Positions 1 through 8,844 of a stretch of 47,056 nucleotides of DNA are shown here, in pieces. The notes beneath the pieces are model-generated. The model did not search any database. It was not told the origin of the DNA and saw nothing but the letters and a program-made list of their open reading frames with translations. Position numbers and translations under genes: made by a program. The stretch covers positions 1 through 47,056 of the forward strand of contig JABGXP010000019.1 of NCBI GenBank assembly GCA_018675685.1. The letters run 5' to 3'. The DNA comes from a bacterium (GTDB lineage: Bacteria > Patescibacteriota > Minisyncoccia > Moranbacterales > DUUL01). Within the stretch, counting starts at the first letter, position 1, and the number at the start of each line of letters is the position of its first letter.

Positions 1-1
1 C

Positions 2-1492
2 ATAAAGATATTCGAGGAATCTGCTTCTGCGTACAAAACAGGGAGATCAAAATTTAATGAAATAGTAAAAAGAGTTGAGCAAGGTGAAGCAAACGGTCTC
101 CTTGTTTATCACCTCACCAGAATCGCCAGGAATAGCCTTGATGGTGGCAGAATCATTTATATGATGGATGAGGGACTAATCAAAGAAATCCGTACACCTG
201 AACGATCCTACACGTCTAACAGTGACGACAAGTTTATAATGCAAATCCACTTTGCAATGGCTAAAAAATCTTCTGATGACACTAGTCAATTTGTGAAAAG
301 AGACATTAAAAGCAAAATTCTTAAAGGCGAATATCCTGTGTCCGCACCTATGGGATATTTGAATATGAGTAAATTTGGAGTAATCACAGGTCGCCGTTTT
401 GATCAAGAGAAGCAACAGCTTATCAACAAATCCGCGAAAGAAGAAGGGCGAACAATACGAAGAATTGAGCAAGATCCATTCTTAGCACCCATAATAAGAA
501 AACTTTATCAAGAATATAGTACTGGAAGCTACTCCATTGATGAACTCAGAATAAAAGCCCTTAAGATGGGTCTTAAGGGCACAAGAAGCGATTTGATGCT
601 TAGCAAGTCGACAATACTTCGCATTCTCTCAAACCCTATCTATTACGGTGCTATTCCTTGGCAAGGAGAAATACACTCGCCCAGTAAATTACCAGAAGAA
701 ACTCGACACTTCCCTATCATCGAAAAAGACTTATTTGATTCCGTTCAAGATGTATTAAACAACAAATCAAAACCAAGGAAGCAAGTTCATTTTCATAAAT
801 ACACTGGTATTATTCGTTGCAAGGAGTGCGGTGGGATGATTACAGCAGAAATCCAAAAGGGTAAGACTTATTATCGTTGCACCAAAAAAAAGAAAGGGTT
901 AAAAGTTAAGTGCTCTCAACCTTATATTCGAGAAGATAAACTTGAAAAACAAATTCAAAATAAGCTTAAAGATTATGTTATTCCAGAAAAGTTTGTTAAA
1001 TGGGCATTAAAAACACTGAACAAAAACAATGAAAACGAACAAAGACAGTTAGAATCAATTCTTTCAAAACAAAGAAAGAATCTTGCTGTGATAGAAGGAC
1101 AATTAGCTCAGTTATTAAAAATGAAAATCTCCCCCGCCAATATAAACGGGGAACTTCTCAATGATGAGGAATATCTTGCTCAAAAGAAATCCCTTCTATC
1201 AGAAAAAGAAACCTATCAAGAGAAAACTTCTGACGCAGAGCGTAATTCGGAAAGTTGGCTCGAACAATGTGAGGAATTCTTTGATTTTGCAGCAAACTGT
1301 GAAAAAAAATGGATTGAAGATAAGAGAGATAACAGAAAAAGAATTTTCCAAATTATATTTGGCTCGAACGCCTATCTAAATGAGCAGAAATTGCTTATAA
1401 AAGCAAAAAAGCCCTTTATAGAAAAGGCTTCTTTACAAAATTCGTTCACTTGGCGGGGACGACCGGACTCGAACCGGCGACCTATTGCGTGA
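2..1492 (+). CDS. Large serine recombinase, 5' end cut by window edge
   Basis: The reading frame is open from the first bases, so the N-terminus lies outside the window; 496 residues are visible. The first ~50 residues carry the end of a resolvase catalytic domain (FEESASAYKTGRSKF, then HLTRIARNS, matching the usual DRLSRN segment). A Recombinase domain follows (GYLNMSK, ILSNPIYYG), then a zinc ribbon (CKECGG, later YRC and CSQ), then a charged coiled-coil region. This is the architecture of large serine integrases of mobile elements. An internal ATG at 161 would miss the catalytic domain and is not the true start. The last 13 codons and the TGA stop lie inside the tRNA-Asp gene on the other strand, so the C-terminus (WRGRPDSNRRPIA) is antisense tRNA translated. 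Family assignment is firm; the element itself lies left of the window. Confidence 0.9.
   Translation: MKIFEESASAYKTGRSKFNEIVKRVEQGEANGLLVYHLTRIARNSLDGGRIIYMMDEGLIKEIRTPERSYTSNSDDKFIMQIHFAMAKKSSDDTSQFVKRDIKSKILKGEYPVSAPMGYLNMSKFGVITGRRFDQEKQQLINKSAKEEGRTIRRIEQDPFLAPIIRKLYQEYSTGSYSIDELRIKALKMGLKGTRSDLMLSKSTILRILSNPIYYGAIPWQGEIHSPSKLPEETRHFPIIEKDLFDSVQDVLNNKSKPRKQVHFHKYTGIIRCKECGGMITAEIQKGKTYYRCTKKKKGLKVKCSQPYIREDKLEKQIQNKLKDYVIPEKFVKWALKTLNKNNENEQRQLESILSKQRKNLAVIEGQLAQLLKMKISPANINGELLNDEEYLAQKKSLLSEKETYQEKTSDAERNSESWLEQCEEFFDFAANCEKKWIEDKRDNRKRIFQIIFGSNAYLNEQKLLIKAKKPFIEKASLQNSFTWRGRPDSNRRPIA
1451..1492. other. Candidate attachment-site end of an integrated element
   Basis: This is the overlap between the recombinase 3' end and the tRNA-Asp 3' half (CCA end to anticodon). 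Integrases often sit beside the tRNA gene they target, and the recombinase points into the tRNA 3' end here. The tRNA is intact, as expected if the element carried a replacement 3' segment. The other att copy would lie left of the window, so the exact core cannot be defined. Confidence 0.4.
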
Positions 1493-1527
1493 CAGGCAAT
1501 CGCTCTAACCAGCTGAGCTACGCCCCC
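1451..1527 (-). tRNA. tRNA-Asp (GTC)
   Basis: A 77-nt cloverleaf can be folded by eye on the minus strand. The acceptor stem GGGGGCG pairs with CGTCCCC with one G-U pair; the D arm is GCTC/GAGC; the anticodon arm ATTGC-CTGTCAC-GCAAT carries anticodon GTC; the T arm is GCCGG-TTCGAGT-CCGGT. Discriminator G73 fits aspartate, and CCA is encoded. The 3' half overlaps the end of the serine recombinase gene on the plus strand. Confidence 0.96.
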
Positions 1528-1574
1528 ATAATGTCTATTTAGTTTTCAGAAACAACCATTTGATAACAAAATAA

Positions 1575-1602
1575 AGTATACATGATTAGTTTAAAAAAGC
1601 AA
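1575..1602 (-). promoter_or_regulatory. Promoter for tRNA-Asp
   Basis: On the minus strand the -35 is TTGCTT (1597-1602), the spacer is 16 nt and the -10 is TATACT (1575-1580). The predicted transcript start is about 40 nt before the mature tRNA 5' end at 1527. Both hexamers are close to the sigma70 consensus. Confidence 0.6.
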
Positions 1603-1615
1603 TAGTAATAAGACT

Positions 1616-3268
1616 TTAATTGCTCTTTTTTTGATAAACCACTGCCTGATAAATTGAAATTACGATTGCTAAATAAAACCAAAACATTCCCATCAGAAGT
1701 CCTGAGTTGAACATGTTTGGCACAACAATAGCAACCCCAGAAAGCAATACAAACGAAGAGAATATATGCTGTTTATTCTTGTGAACCCTCGAAATTGACC
1801 AGAATATTAAATATCCGACGATATAGACTGCTATCAAAGTTGCGATAGCTCCCATTGAGAGAAAAATTTCCAAAACAATATTAGAGGTGTTCAAACCACT
1901 ACCATGATCATCTTCCCCCAAAAATGAAGCTGTACTCCCTAGTCCCTGCCCCAATAGTGGATGTTCTTTGATTTCTATAAATGTCTTTTTGTAGATGTCT
2001 TTTCTGATATCAACGTTTGGATCAGAGCGCATGATTGTTGTCACAAACATTTTATTGTCCTTTTCTTTTTGAATATCTTCCAAATCAATGTGTCGACAAC
2101 CGAAAATTTCCAATTCTTCCATCTTCAAAATCTCGCTTGGTAATTCGTTGTTTTTTTGGCAACTAATTGTGATTAACTGCTTTCCACTAATTGAACTTGC
2201 AGCGCGATTCCCAAAATGAAAAGTTGAGAGACCTGAGAGACTGATCACCAAAACAGCAATCATGCTTAAAAAACCAATGACCAATATATTTTTGAAGGTC
2301 TCTTTTAACGAAAATATCTTATGGAAAATGCTATCTATAAGCAAAAGAGTGATGTAAATAACAAACACCACAAAAACGCCAAGCCAAGCGCTCCTCGAAA
2401 CTGTTAGCAATAAGACAGAAAAAGCTACAATGAAATATAAATTCACAAAAAAACCAAAGATGCGCGACACACCGAAGCCTGCAACCATAAGTTTACTTTT
2501 GTCTGGTTTTGCCATTTGGCGAAACCAAAGTAGCGTTGCTATCATCAGTGTTATATACACTCCCAACCAGTCAGGTTCCATAAAAGTCCCATTGACTCTT
2601 GCTGTAAAAACTTGGAAGTCTTGCCAATTTAGCATTTTTGCTATCGCTTGATAGAAACTCCAGAAAATCACAGGGACTGAGCCAAATACAAAAAAGAGCA
2701 ATGTTTCGATAATTGAGTTCTTGCTTTGTGTGAAATTTCGAATCAGCCAATACAAAACAATAAATGAAAACAAGATAATTGCTAATTTCAAAGAGATTGT
2801 TTTGAGTGGTGAATTAACCACTGCCAAAAATGCGAAAAAGGGAAAGATGAGGACGAGTCGATCAAGCGAGTTGAAAGCTTTCTGAGCTGGAATCAGCTCA
2901 CAACTCTTCTTGTTAAAAATTCTGCAATATAAACAGATCTTTTTGATACTCAGAAGGTTAAATGTTGGATTTTTCTTATAACCCTTAATTGCTATCACAA
3001 GAGCAAGTATCGCACCCACTAATTGGAAGGGGCGCAGGTTAAATGCTAATTGTTCTGGTGTAATAATGATGTTCTCAAGAGGAATAAGCATTATAAAAAC
3101 TAGAAAGCTTCTTTTTGGAAACTTAAAACACAGATAAAGAGTGCTGGTAAGCAAAATTGCAAAAAACCAAAGGCTTATTTCGCCTTTAAAAAAAGTACTC
3201 CAGATTATAAGAGTTGAGCTTATTAGAAAACCCGTGGTTAAAGTGGATAAATACTGTTTAAAGTTCAT
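1616..3268 (-). CDS. O-antigen ligase/polymerase family membrane protein (550 aa)
   Basis: This polytopic protein has about ten or more hydrophobic segments and a large external loop before the last helices. It carries the Wzy_C/WaaL hallmark HPLLGQGLGSTASF followed by NTSNIVLEIFLSMG. Members polymerise O-antigen or capsule repeat units, or ligate them to an acceptor, on the outer face of the membrane. The loop at ~350-440 is long and holds two cysteines (ISCQ and FGCRH), possibly a disulfide. It is the last gene of a minus-strand polysaccharide operon, one base after the preceding glycosyltransferase. Sequence alone does not separate polymerase from ligase; a second family member lies at 8845-10197, so the two may divide these roles. 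Confidence 0.82.
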   Translation of the reverse strand: MNFKQYLSTLTTGFLISSTLIIWSTFFKGEISLWFFAILLTSTLYLCFKFPKRSFLVFIMLIPLENIIITPEQLAFNLRPFQLVGAILALVIAIKGYKKNPTFNLLSIKKICLYCRIFNKKSCELIPAQKAFNSLDRLVLIFPFFAFLAVVNSPLKTISLKLAIILFSFIVLYWLIRNFTQSKNSIIETLLFFVFGSVPVIFWSFYQAIAKMLNWQDFQVFTARVNGTFMEPDWLGVYITLMIATLLWFRQMAKPDKSKLMVAGFGVSRIFGFFVNLYFIVAFSVLLLTVSRSAWLGVFVVFVIYITLLLIDSIFHKIFSLKETFKNILVIGFLSMIAVLVISLSGLSTFHFGNRAASSISGKQLITISCQKNNELPSEILKMEELEIFGCRHIDLEDIQKEKDNKMFVTTIMRSDPNVDIRKDIYKKTFIEIKEHPLLGQGLGSTASFLGEDDHGSGLNTSNIVLEIFLSMGAIATLIAVYIVGYLIFWSISRVHKNKQHIFSSFVLLSGVAIVVPNMFNSGLLMGMFWFYLAIVISIYQAVVYQKKSN

Positions 3269-3269
3269 G

Positions 3270-4451
3270 CTAAGCTTTTGTTAATAATTTCATCGTCTTT
3301 TTTGTAAACTTCTTCCATCCAAATTTCTTTGCTTTATTTTTTGCATTTTGAACTCTCTCTTTAGCAAGCTCATTCGAAATAATAAATTCCAACATCCCTT
3401 CCGCAATTTTTTCATCATTTTCTGGATCAACCAAAACAATCTCGCTTTCATCTGCAATCTCGGGAATAGAGGAGACATTAGATGCCACAACAGGACAACC
3501 AACACTCATTGCTTCCAGAACTGGCAAACCAAAACCTTCGTATAGCGATGGGTAACAGAACAGTTTCGCACCAGCATAAATAGCAGGCAACTCCTTCTGC
3601 GGAACAAAACCAATTGACTCAATATACCCGCGAGGAATTCCATTTTTCCTCATTACCTCTTCAGCAATTCCTGGGACATCAACAACTAATGGGATTAGAT
3701 TTGAATGAAAAGATCCCGCTAAAATTAATCGTGGGATTTCCATTTTCTGGTTATGCCTAGTGTACAGGATTCCATACGCCCGAAGAAGTGCATCAACATT
3801 TTTTCTGACATCAAAACCACCCACATAAAAGATGTATTCTTCTTCTTTGAGTTTAAATTTATTTAAAATTTCCGTCTTTTCTTTTTCGGGAATTTTTTTG
3901 TGAAAGATCCGATCACAATCAATGGGAATAACAGAAATGCTATCATCTTTCGTCTGAAAGAATTTCACTATATCATTTTTTGAATTTTGAGAAATTGTGA
4001 TAATTTCGTCGGCACTTTGAATACCTTTTCCAACCAAACTATAGTAAAGTTTTTTACGAAGATTGTTTAAGTATTGCGGAAATATCTTCCAAACAGTGTC
4101 ATGTACAAGCATTACATGTTTTGTGTTTTTGAGAACCGTTGGAGATTGATACAAAGAAAACAAAACATCACATCTGTCTTTTTCTACTTGCCGTGGTAAT
4201 AATATTTTTTCCCAAAGAATCTTACGAACCAAATCATCTCTTTTATAGAAAGAGTCAATAATGCATTTTTTAAAATTGTCTATTCCCTCAAAAGCAGCCT
4301 CTTTCTCCAAATAAACAACAAATTCGACCTCCCCAAAAACAGTCTTCTCTTTTTCCAGCTCCTCCCTCAGAACTCTCAAGAAATTTGCACAAACTTGCCC
4401 AATTCCAGAATCCTGCTTGCGAATGAAGGATCCATTGATTCCTATTTTCAT
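3270..4451 (-). CDS. GT4-family glycosyltransferase (393 aa)
   Basis: A retaining GT-B glycosyltransferase. The N-terminal domain begins MKIGINGSFIRKQDSGIGQV. The C-terminal nucleotide-sugar domain has YVGGFDVRKNVDALLRAY and the acidic EX7E region (YPSLYEGFGLPVLEAMSVG, then PVVASNVSSIPEIA), as in mannosyltransferases of the WbaZ/MtfB kind. It would transfer a hexose from an NDP-sugar to a lipid-linked glycan on the cytoplasmic side. Spacing to the downstream ligase-like gene is one base, so translation is probably coupled. The sugar and linkage cannot be predicted. Confidence 0.9.
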   Translation of the reverse strand: MKIGINGSFIRKQDSGIGQVCANFLRVLREELEKEKTVFGEVEFVVYLEKEAAFEGIDNFKKCIIDSFYKRDDLVRKILWEKILLPRQVEKDRCDVLFSLYQSPTVLKNTKHVMLVHDTVWKIFPQYLNNLRKKLYYSLVGKGIQSADEIITISQNSKNDIVKFFQTKDDSISVIPIDCDRIFHKKIPEKEKTEILNKFKLKEEEYIFYVGGFDVRKNVDALLRAYGILYTRHNQKMEIPRLILAGSFHSNLIPLVVDVPGIAEEVMRKNGIPRGYIESIGFVPQKELPAIYAGAKLFCYPSLYEGFGLPVLEAMSVGCPVVASNVSSIPEIADESEIVLVDPENDEKIAEGMLEFIISNELAKERVQNAKNKAKKFGWKKFTKKTMKLLTKA

Positions 4452-4478
4452 TATTTTATTTTGTTTTTGAAAAATATC

Positions 4479-5162
4479 TTAAATATGTATTCCTTTTTTA
4501 TCACAACCACTATGGTTAAGCAAGTCTAAATCTTTTTCTATTTCTATTAGATTTTCTAAATATGCCTTTACTTCATTTAATTCTTCTTCGATGACTTCGA
4601 TTTGTCTTTTATCAAAAGAATCTAACAGAATAGCAATTTCTGCTACACGCACAAATCGATCAATTGATTTCTTTAGATGCCTTGTTTCATAGATATAACT
4701 CGCCAATGTTCCCGTTGAATATGGATAGTATTGAATCGAATAGTCTGAGAAATATTCGTCTGCAACCCACTGCAAATCATAGGAAATCTCGTCCAATCTT
4801 TGAAGTTGTGATATCAAATTAATTCTTTCTTCTCCTTGCAACCAGACATTTTTCTTTGGCCAAGCACTTTCCTCTTCGATATTCTTCAAGCTAGCATCGA
4901 CACTTTTAATAACTTTTCTTGTTGCCACAAAGTGATCGACATTCTCGTTTCTGATCTTGCTTTCGAGATAACCCTTACTTGCTGTTGTAAAAGTCGAGAC
5001 TGCTATATACCCACGAAAAGTTATTAAAAAAACAACATTTGCAATCACCACGAAAGCAAAAATAAGAAGAAATTTATTGTGATTCCTTTTTAACCACGAA
5101 AGAAAAGCTTCGGCAATTTTAACTATTTTTTTAAAAATAGTTTTATTTCTCTTGTTTTTCAT
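4479..5162 (-). CDS. Unknown single-pass membrane protein in polysaccharide locus (227 aa)
   Basis: Not recognised. A basic N-terminus (residues 1-28) precedes one hydrophobic helix (~31-50, FLLIFAFVVIANVVFLITF). A mostly helical, charged external region follows, with a Tyr-rich patch (DYSIQYYPYSTGT) and a C-terminal coiled coil rich in Glu and Leu (~180-215). The basic-in topology places the helical domain outside the membrane. It lies between a GINT1-like protein and a GT4 transferase in the same direction, with gaps of 37 and 27 bases, so it is probably part of the polysaccharide operon, perhaps as a scaffold. That role is only inferred from position. Confidence 0.7.
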   Translation of the reverse strand: MKNKRNKTIFKKIVKIAEAFLSWLKRNHNKFLLIFAFVVIANVVFLITFRGYIAVSTFTTASKGYLESKIRNENVDHFVATRKVIKSVDASLKNIEEESAWPKKNVWLQGEERINLISQLQRLDEISYDLQWVADEYFSDYSIQYYPYSTGTLASYIYETRHLKKSIDRFVRVAEIAILLDSFDKRQIEVIEEELNEVKAYLENLIEIEKDLDLLNHSGCDKKGIHI

Positions 5163-5199
5163 TTAACGAATGTTTTTATCTTTCTCATATTATACCAAT

Positions 5200-6150
5200 T
5201 TAGACATTTTTTTGGAACACTTGTCGCATTTTGCTTTTAAGTGCTTTTCTTTTTGAATTCCAGGGATCTAAAAATTTTCTAATTCCTAAGAATTTTTTTG
5301 CATCAATTGCCACAAATTTTTCACTTGCAGAAATTGTATGCATCCCTTCGCCATATTCTGATTTTTTATTTGTTGCAAATGTAGCGATGGACTCCTCTTT
5401 GAAATCTTTAATCGAAAGACTCTCAACTTTGTTTAATATAATTTCTTTTCCATAAGTTCCCTCACAATTCTGGGCTGGTCGAATCAGTTGCTTCTTCCAA
5501 AAAAACAAAGGTCCAGCCATGCGAGAATTTCGAATATCTGACTTTACTGGATTTTGTGTGAATGCCTTCCATTTTCCAAACAAGTCCTTGGCATGGAAAA
5601 TGCAAAGGTTCTCATTACAACCGAGTTTATCATCTGAGCAGAAAATCCACCATCTGTCCTTTGAGAAATGTAGTGTTGCATCAATTCCGGCAAAATTATT
5701 GATTAGAACTTTTTCCTTTTTCCATTCCAGGGGAAAATTAGTTGCTCGATAGAGTGCAACTTCCTTCTTACTTGAAGTCTCAGGAAGCATGAAGATTTTA
5801 CCATCATAGGAGAAAACGAAAGGGTAAGAGATGTGATTATCATGATCAAGCGCCACTTTAGCTTCTGAGGCAAAGATCGCTCCACTTTCATCCTCAAGAA
5901 TCTCTGAGACCATAATACGGCCTTTTTGTTTTTTATATTCAAATTCTTCAAAGAAAAGAAAAGTTGAACCATTTTTTTCGATCAAAAAAGGGTCAGCACA
6001 AAAACTATTCTTGTAGTCTGAGAATAGCCAGTTTAAATCTTTCTCTTTTATTTTGCCTTCTACGAAATCGGAAATTTTTCCACGAAAAATAGCAATGTTC
6101 CACTGCTCTTTCCAGAAATATTCCTTAAATTTTCTTATAATGATCTTCAT
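5200..6150 (-). CDS. GINT1-N-like beta-propeller protein (316 aa)
   Basis: The pattern FCADPFLIEKNGSTFLFFEE, followed by repeated beta-rich units such as ISYPFVFSYDGKIFMLPE, IDATLHFSKDRWWIFCS and NSRMAGPLFFWKKQLIRPAQ, resembles the N-terminal domain of glucosamine inositolphosphorylceramide transferase 1. That domain is a five-bladed propeller found in bacterial surface-glycan loci, alone or fused to formyltransferases or glycosyltransferases. There is no catalytic GT64-like partner domain and no signal peptide or membrane helix. It sits seven bases after the preceding glycosyltransferase, so it belongs to the operon. It may bind or modify a sugar; whether it is an enzyme is unknown. Confidence 0.7.
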   Translation of the reverse strand: MKIIIRKFKEYFWKEQWNIAIFRGKISDFVEGKIKEKDLNWLFSDYKNSFCADPFLIEKNGSTFLFFEEFEYKKQKGRIMVSEILEDESGAIFASEAKVALDHDNHISYPFVFSYDGKIFMLPETSSKKEVALYRATNFPLEWKKEKVLINNFAGIDATLHFSKDRWWIFCSDDKLGCNENLCIFHAKDLFGKWKAFTQNPVKSDIRNSRMAGPLFFWKKQLIRPAQNCEGTYGKEIILNKVESLSIKDFKEESIATFATNKKSEYGEGMHTISASEKFVAIDAKKFLGIRKFLDPWNSKRKALKSKMRQVFQKNV

Positions 6151-6157
6151 TTGAATT

Positions 6158-7339
6158 TTAGAGAAATTTTTTTAAAACTCTTTTTGCATATTTTATTCTA
6201 GGAAAAAACTTACCATATCCCAAATGTTCTTCTTTCGCTTTTTTATATACATCCAAAACACCCTTTGAGATAACATCCCAACTGTAGCACTTGGATACTC
6301 TTTCTTTTCCTTCTTTGGCTTTTTCGTAAACTTCTTTTGGATTATCTAATAGCATTTTTAGTTGCTCTGTCAAATCATCAACATTTCTATTTTCAAAAGA
6401 AAATCCTGCATTGGCGATAGCTTCCAGGTTTTCTGGAATATCTGAAACCAATGTTGCTGTTTCATATGACATTGCTTCTAACAATGCAATCGACAAACCT
6501 TCAATTTCTGAGGGTTGCACGAAAAGATATGCATTAGAGAAAAGTTCTGCCAACTCCCTACTATTCCCGTCTAGGTTGCCTGTAAAAATAATATTTGGAT
6601 TTTTTGCTGCCATTTTTCTCAACATTTTCTCATACCCATCTGGATGTAATTCATCTCCAGCAATCACAAGCTTCTTGTCAGTTTTCAAGCGATTAAATGC
6701 CTCAATTAAATAATGAACACCCTTGCTTTCCACTAGTCTTCCAACGGAGAGAAAAAAATCGTTCTCCTTAATTCCCCATTTCCCAGCATTTTTTAATTCA
6801 ATCTTTTTATATTCCGGAACTCCATTAGGAATATATTCCCCACTTATTCTATATTTTTTCAAAACTATTTTCTTTAAATTCCTGGAAATGACAATTAGAT
6901 GATCTGACATCAGACAACAACTTGCTTCACCTAATTTCAGGGATACTGTAGCAAAGGATCCCCATTTTTTATGTCGATAACATTGAGAATGAAATGTTGC
7001 TACGATCGGAGTTCTCGGGTTTAAAATTTTAGCTAACCAAATCAAAAGAGATGGACCAATCGAGTGAAAATGAATCACGTCCACTTTGTGTTTCCTAACA
7101 TCAAGGCAAGCCAAAAAAGTGTGTGCAAGCGCATCAAGATGTTTTGACGCAATAGTTGGCAAACTAATTAAGCTTACTCCTTTATATTTTTTCAATTTTT
7201 CATCCACATATTGTGGTCTTGTATAGGCAATTGCTTCAATGCCCCGTGAAGCCAAGCGAACCGATAGTTCCTCAACATGTCTTTCGACTCCCCCTTGTAG
7301 TGTCGGTATGCCTTTTTGCCCAATAAATGCTACTTTCAT
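6158..7339 (-). CDS. GT4-family glycosyltransferase (393 aa)
   Basis: A GT-B fold enzyme. The N-terminus MKVAFIGQKGIPTLQGGVER is the acceptor-side glycine loop typical of WcaL/PimA-like transferases and of a rhamnosyltransferase group. The donor domain has FLSVGRLVESKGVHYLIEAF and PSEIEGLSIALLEAMSYE with the EX7E glutamates. A GAGGAAGAGA stretch precedes the ATG, which supports the start. Next gene in the operon is seven bases away. The role is addition of one sugar to a membrane-linked glycan; the sugar is unknown. Confidence 0.9.
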   Translation of the reverse strand: MKVAFIGQKGIPTLQGGVERHVEELSVRLASRGIEAIAYTRPQYVDEKLKKYKGVSLISLPTIASKHLDALAHTFLACLDVRKHKVDVIHFHSIGPSLLIWLAKILNPRTPIVATFHSQCYRHKKWGSFATVSLKLGEASCCLMSDHLIVISRNLKKIVLKKYRISGEYIPNGVPEYKKIELKNAGKWGIKENDFFLSVGRLVESKGVHYLIEAFNRLKTDKKLVIAGDELHPDGYEKMLRKMAAKNPNIIFTGNLDGNSRELAELFSNAYLFVQPSEIEGLSIALLEAMSYETATLVSDIPENLEAIANAGFSFENRNVDDLTEQLKMLLDNPKEVYEKAKEGKERVSKCYSWDVISKGVLDVYKKAKEEHLGYGKFFPRIKYAKRVLKKFL

Positions 7340-7397
7340 ATCTCTTCCTCTATTTATCTGTTAACTATTCTTGTTTTATTCCTCCTGTTAATCTTTT

Positions 7398-8663
7398 CTA
7401 TGCCACATTTCCTTGTGTCAGATTCTGATATATTTCCATTATCCTTTTATAGAAAACATCTTTACTGTAGTGCTTCTCAATAAATAACTTCCCTAGCAAC
7501 CCTTTTTCAAACATCTCTTCTTTATTTTGAATCGCATATTCCATTTTTGCCTTCAGTTGATTAACATCCCCCGCTGTGAAAAGAAGACCTGCATTGCTTC
7601 TTTTAACAATCTCTCGTGCGCCTCCCAAATCAGAAGATATTACAGTCTTTCCTAGCGCCATGGATTCTAATAGTCCGTATGGGGCATTTTCATAGCATCT
7701 AGAGGGAGTCACTGTGAAATTGGCACGAGCAATGATTTGAAATAGCTTCTCCTTCTCCAGTCTTCCTAAAAATTTAACACTGCCACTTACGTTCAATTTT
7801 CTTGCCAGCAAAACTAGATGTTCTTTTTCTGGTCCATCTCCAGCAATAAGTAATGGGATATTTGTTTTTATTTTGGCATAAGCTTCTATTAAATCACTTA
7901 GGCCCTTCTCAGTCGAAAGTCTTCCAAAGTATAAAATAAAGCCATTCTTATAATCACCGATCCCCAATTTCCAAGGCTCTATCTCAAAGTTGGCAGCACC
8001 GACCAAAACAGGATTTACTACTTTTTCAATGTTTTGACAAAAACCAAATTCTTGATATTTATCAATCAAAAAATCGCTTGGCGAGATAAAGTAATCTACC
8101 TTATTGAAGGTTCCTAGCAATTTATGCAATAATGATTCTATAACACAAACTGTGCTTTTTAAATATGAGTTGTATACACATTTATCAGTGATACATTTGT
8201 GTATTCTTCCTTTGCTATTTTTTTCCCAAATCTTGCCACGAACACTCAGGTTATAGCTAGGGCTAACAACTTTATAGTCATGCAAAGTCCAAACAATTGG
8301 TATTTTCTGTTTTTTCAATTCATCAATTACGGATGGGCTTAAATGATGGAAGATGTTATGTAAGTGTGCAACATCCGGCTTGAAATCAGATAATAACCTT
8401 CTTAGTTTAAGGCGGGTTTCAAAGTTATACCAAATTCTTCCAACAATTCTCATTTTCTCTATTGACCCAAATCTTGCTGAATCACTCAACTCATAATACT
8501 TCACAAAATATTTTCTCCAAGGTGAACTATGATCTGCATTTGTTTTTGTTGAAAAATGAGCTACTTCATGACCTGCTTCTTCCAGGATATTGATCGAGTC
8601 AAAGAATGCCCGTTCAGCACCACCACGAAGAAAAAAATTGTTATTCACCATTAAAACCTTCAC
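7398..8663 (-). CDS. GT4-family glycosyltransferase, GTG start (421 aa)
   Basis: The start codon is GTG. The N-terminus then reads MKVLMVNNNFFLRGGAERAF, the family's usual RGGAE loop; an ATG four codons later would also keep it. The acceptor domain contains HLHNIFHHLSPSVI and WTLHDYKVVSP, and the donor domain LYFGRLSTEKGLSDLIEAYA and SRCYENAPYGLLESMALGK, with the EX7E pair. This is the first gene of the minus-strand polysaccharide operon and diverges from the plus-strand ligase-like gene at 8845 across a 181-base intergenic region. Donor and acceptor are unknown. Confidence 0.9.
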   Translation of the reverse strand: MKVLMVNNNFFLRGGAERAFFDSINILEEAGHEVAHFSTKTNADHSSPWRKYFVKYYELSDSARFGSIEKMRIVGRIWYNFETRLKLRRLLSDFKPDVAHLHNIFHHLSPSVIDELKKQKIPIVWTLHDYKVVSPSYNLSVRGKIWEKNSKGRIHKCITDKCVYNSYLKSTVCVIESLLHKLLGTFNKVDYFISPSDFLIDKYQEFGFCQNIEKVVNPVLVGAANFEIEPWKLGIGDYKNGFILYFGRLSTEKGLSDLIEAYAKIKTNIPLLIAGDGPEKEHLVLLARKLNVSGSVKFLGRLEKEKLFQIIARANFTVTPSRCYENAPYGLLESMALGKTVISSDLGGAREIVKRSNAGLLFTAGDVNQLKAKMEYAIQNKEEMFEKGLLGKLFIEKHYSKDVFYKRIMEIYQNLTQGNVA

Positions 8664-8710
8664 AAGTTTTCTCGATAATAAATTATTGCTCTCTCTTAAA
8701 GCGCAACTTC

Positions 8711-8739
8711 TTGATTTGAATATACGACTGTGCTAGACT
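8711..8739 (+). promoter_or_regulatory. Candidate promoter for the plus-strand ligase-like gene
   Basis: TTGATT (8711-8716), 17-nt spacer, TAGACT (8734-8739). It would give a leader of about 100 nt before the ATG at 8845. On the minus strand TTGTTG-N17-TAGACT in the same interval could drive the divergent operon, but it is weaker. Neither is strong. Confidence 0.4.
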
Positions 8740-8748
8740 GTCCTTTCC

Positions 8749-8830
8749 TAGACTCAGAGTCTAATCTACTCTCTCGTTTTCAACAAGATGTTGCCACGCT
8801 TTAAATATATATAAAGCTATTTAAAATAGC
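8749..8830. repeat. Three short palindromes in a divergent intergenic region
   Basis: Palindrome 1 is TAGACTC-A-GAGTCTA at 8749-8763. Palindrome 2 is GCTTTA-N8-TAAAGC at 8798-8817. Palindrome 3 is GCTATTT-A-AAATAGC at 8816-8830. Arms 2 and 3 share two bases, so as RNA they would compete. The first is operator-like; the others lie just upstream of the ATG at 8845. Function is not known. Confidence 0.55.
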
Positions 8831-8844
8831 ACAACGAAGTCACT

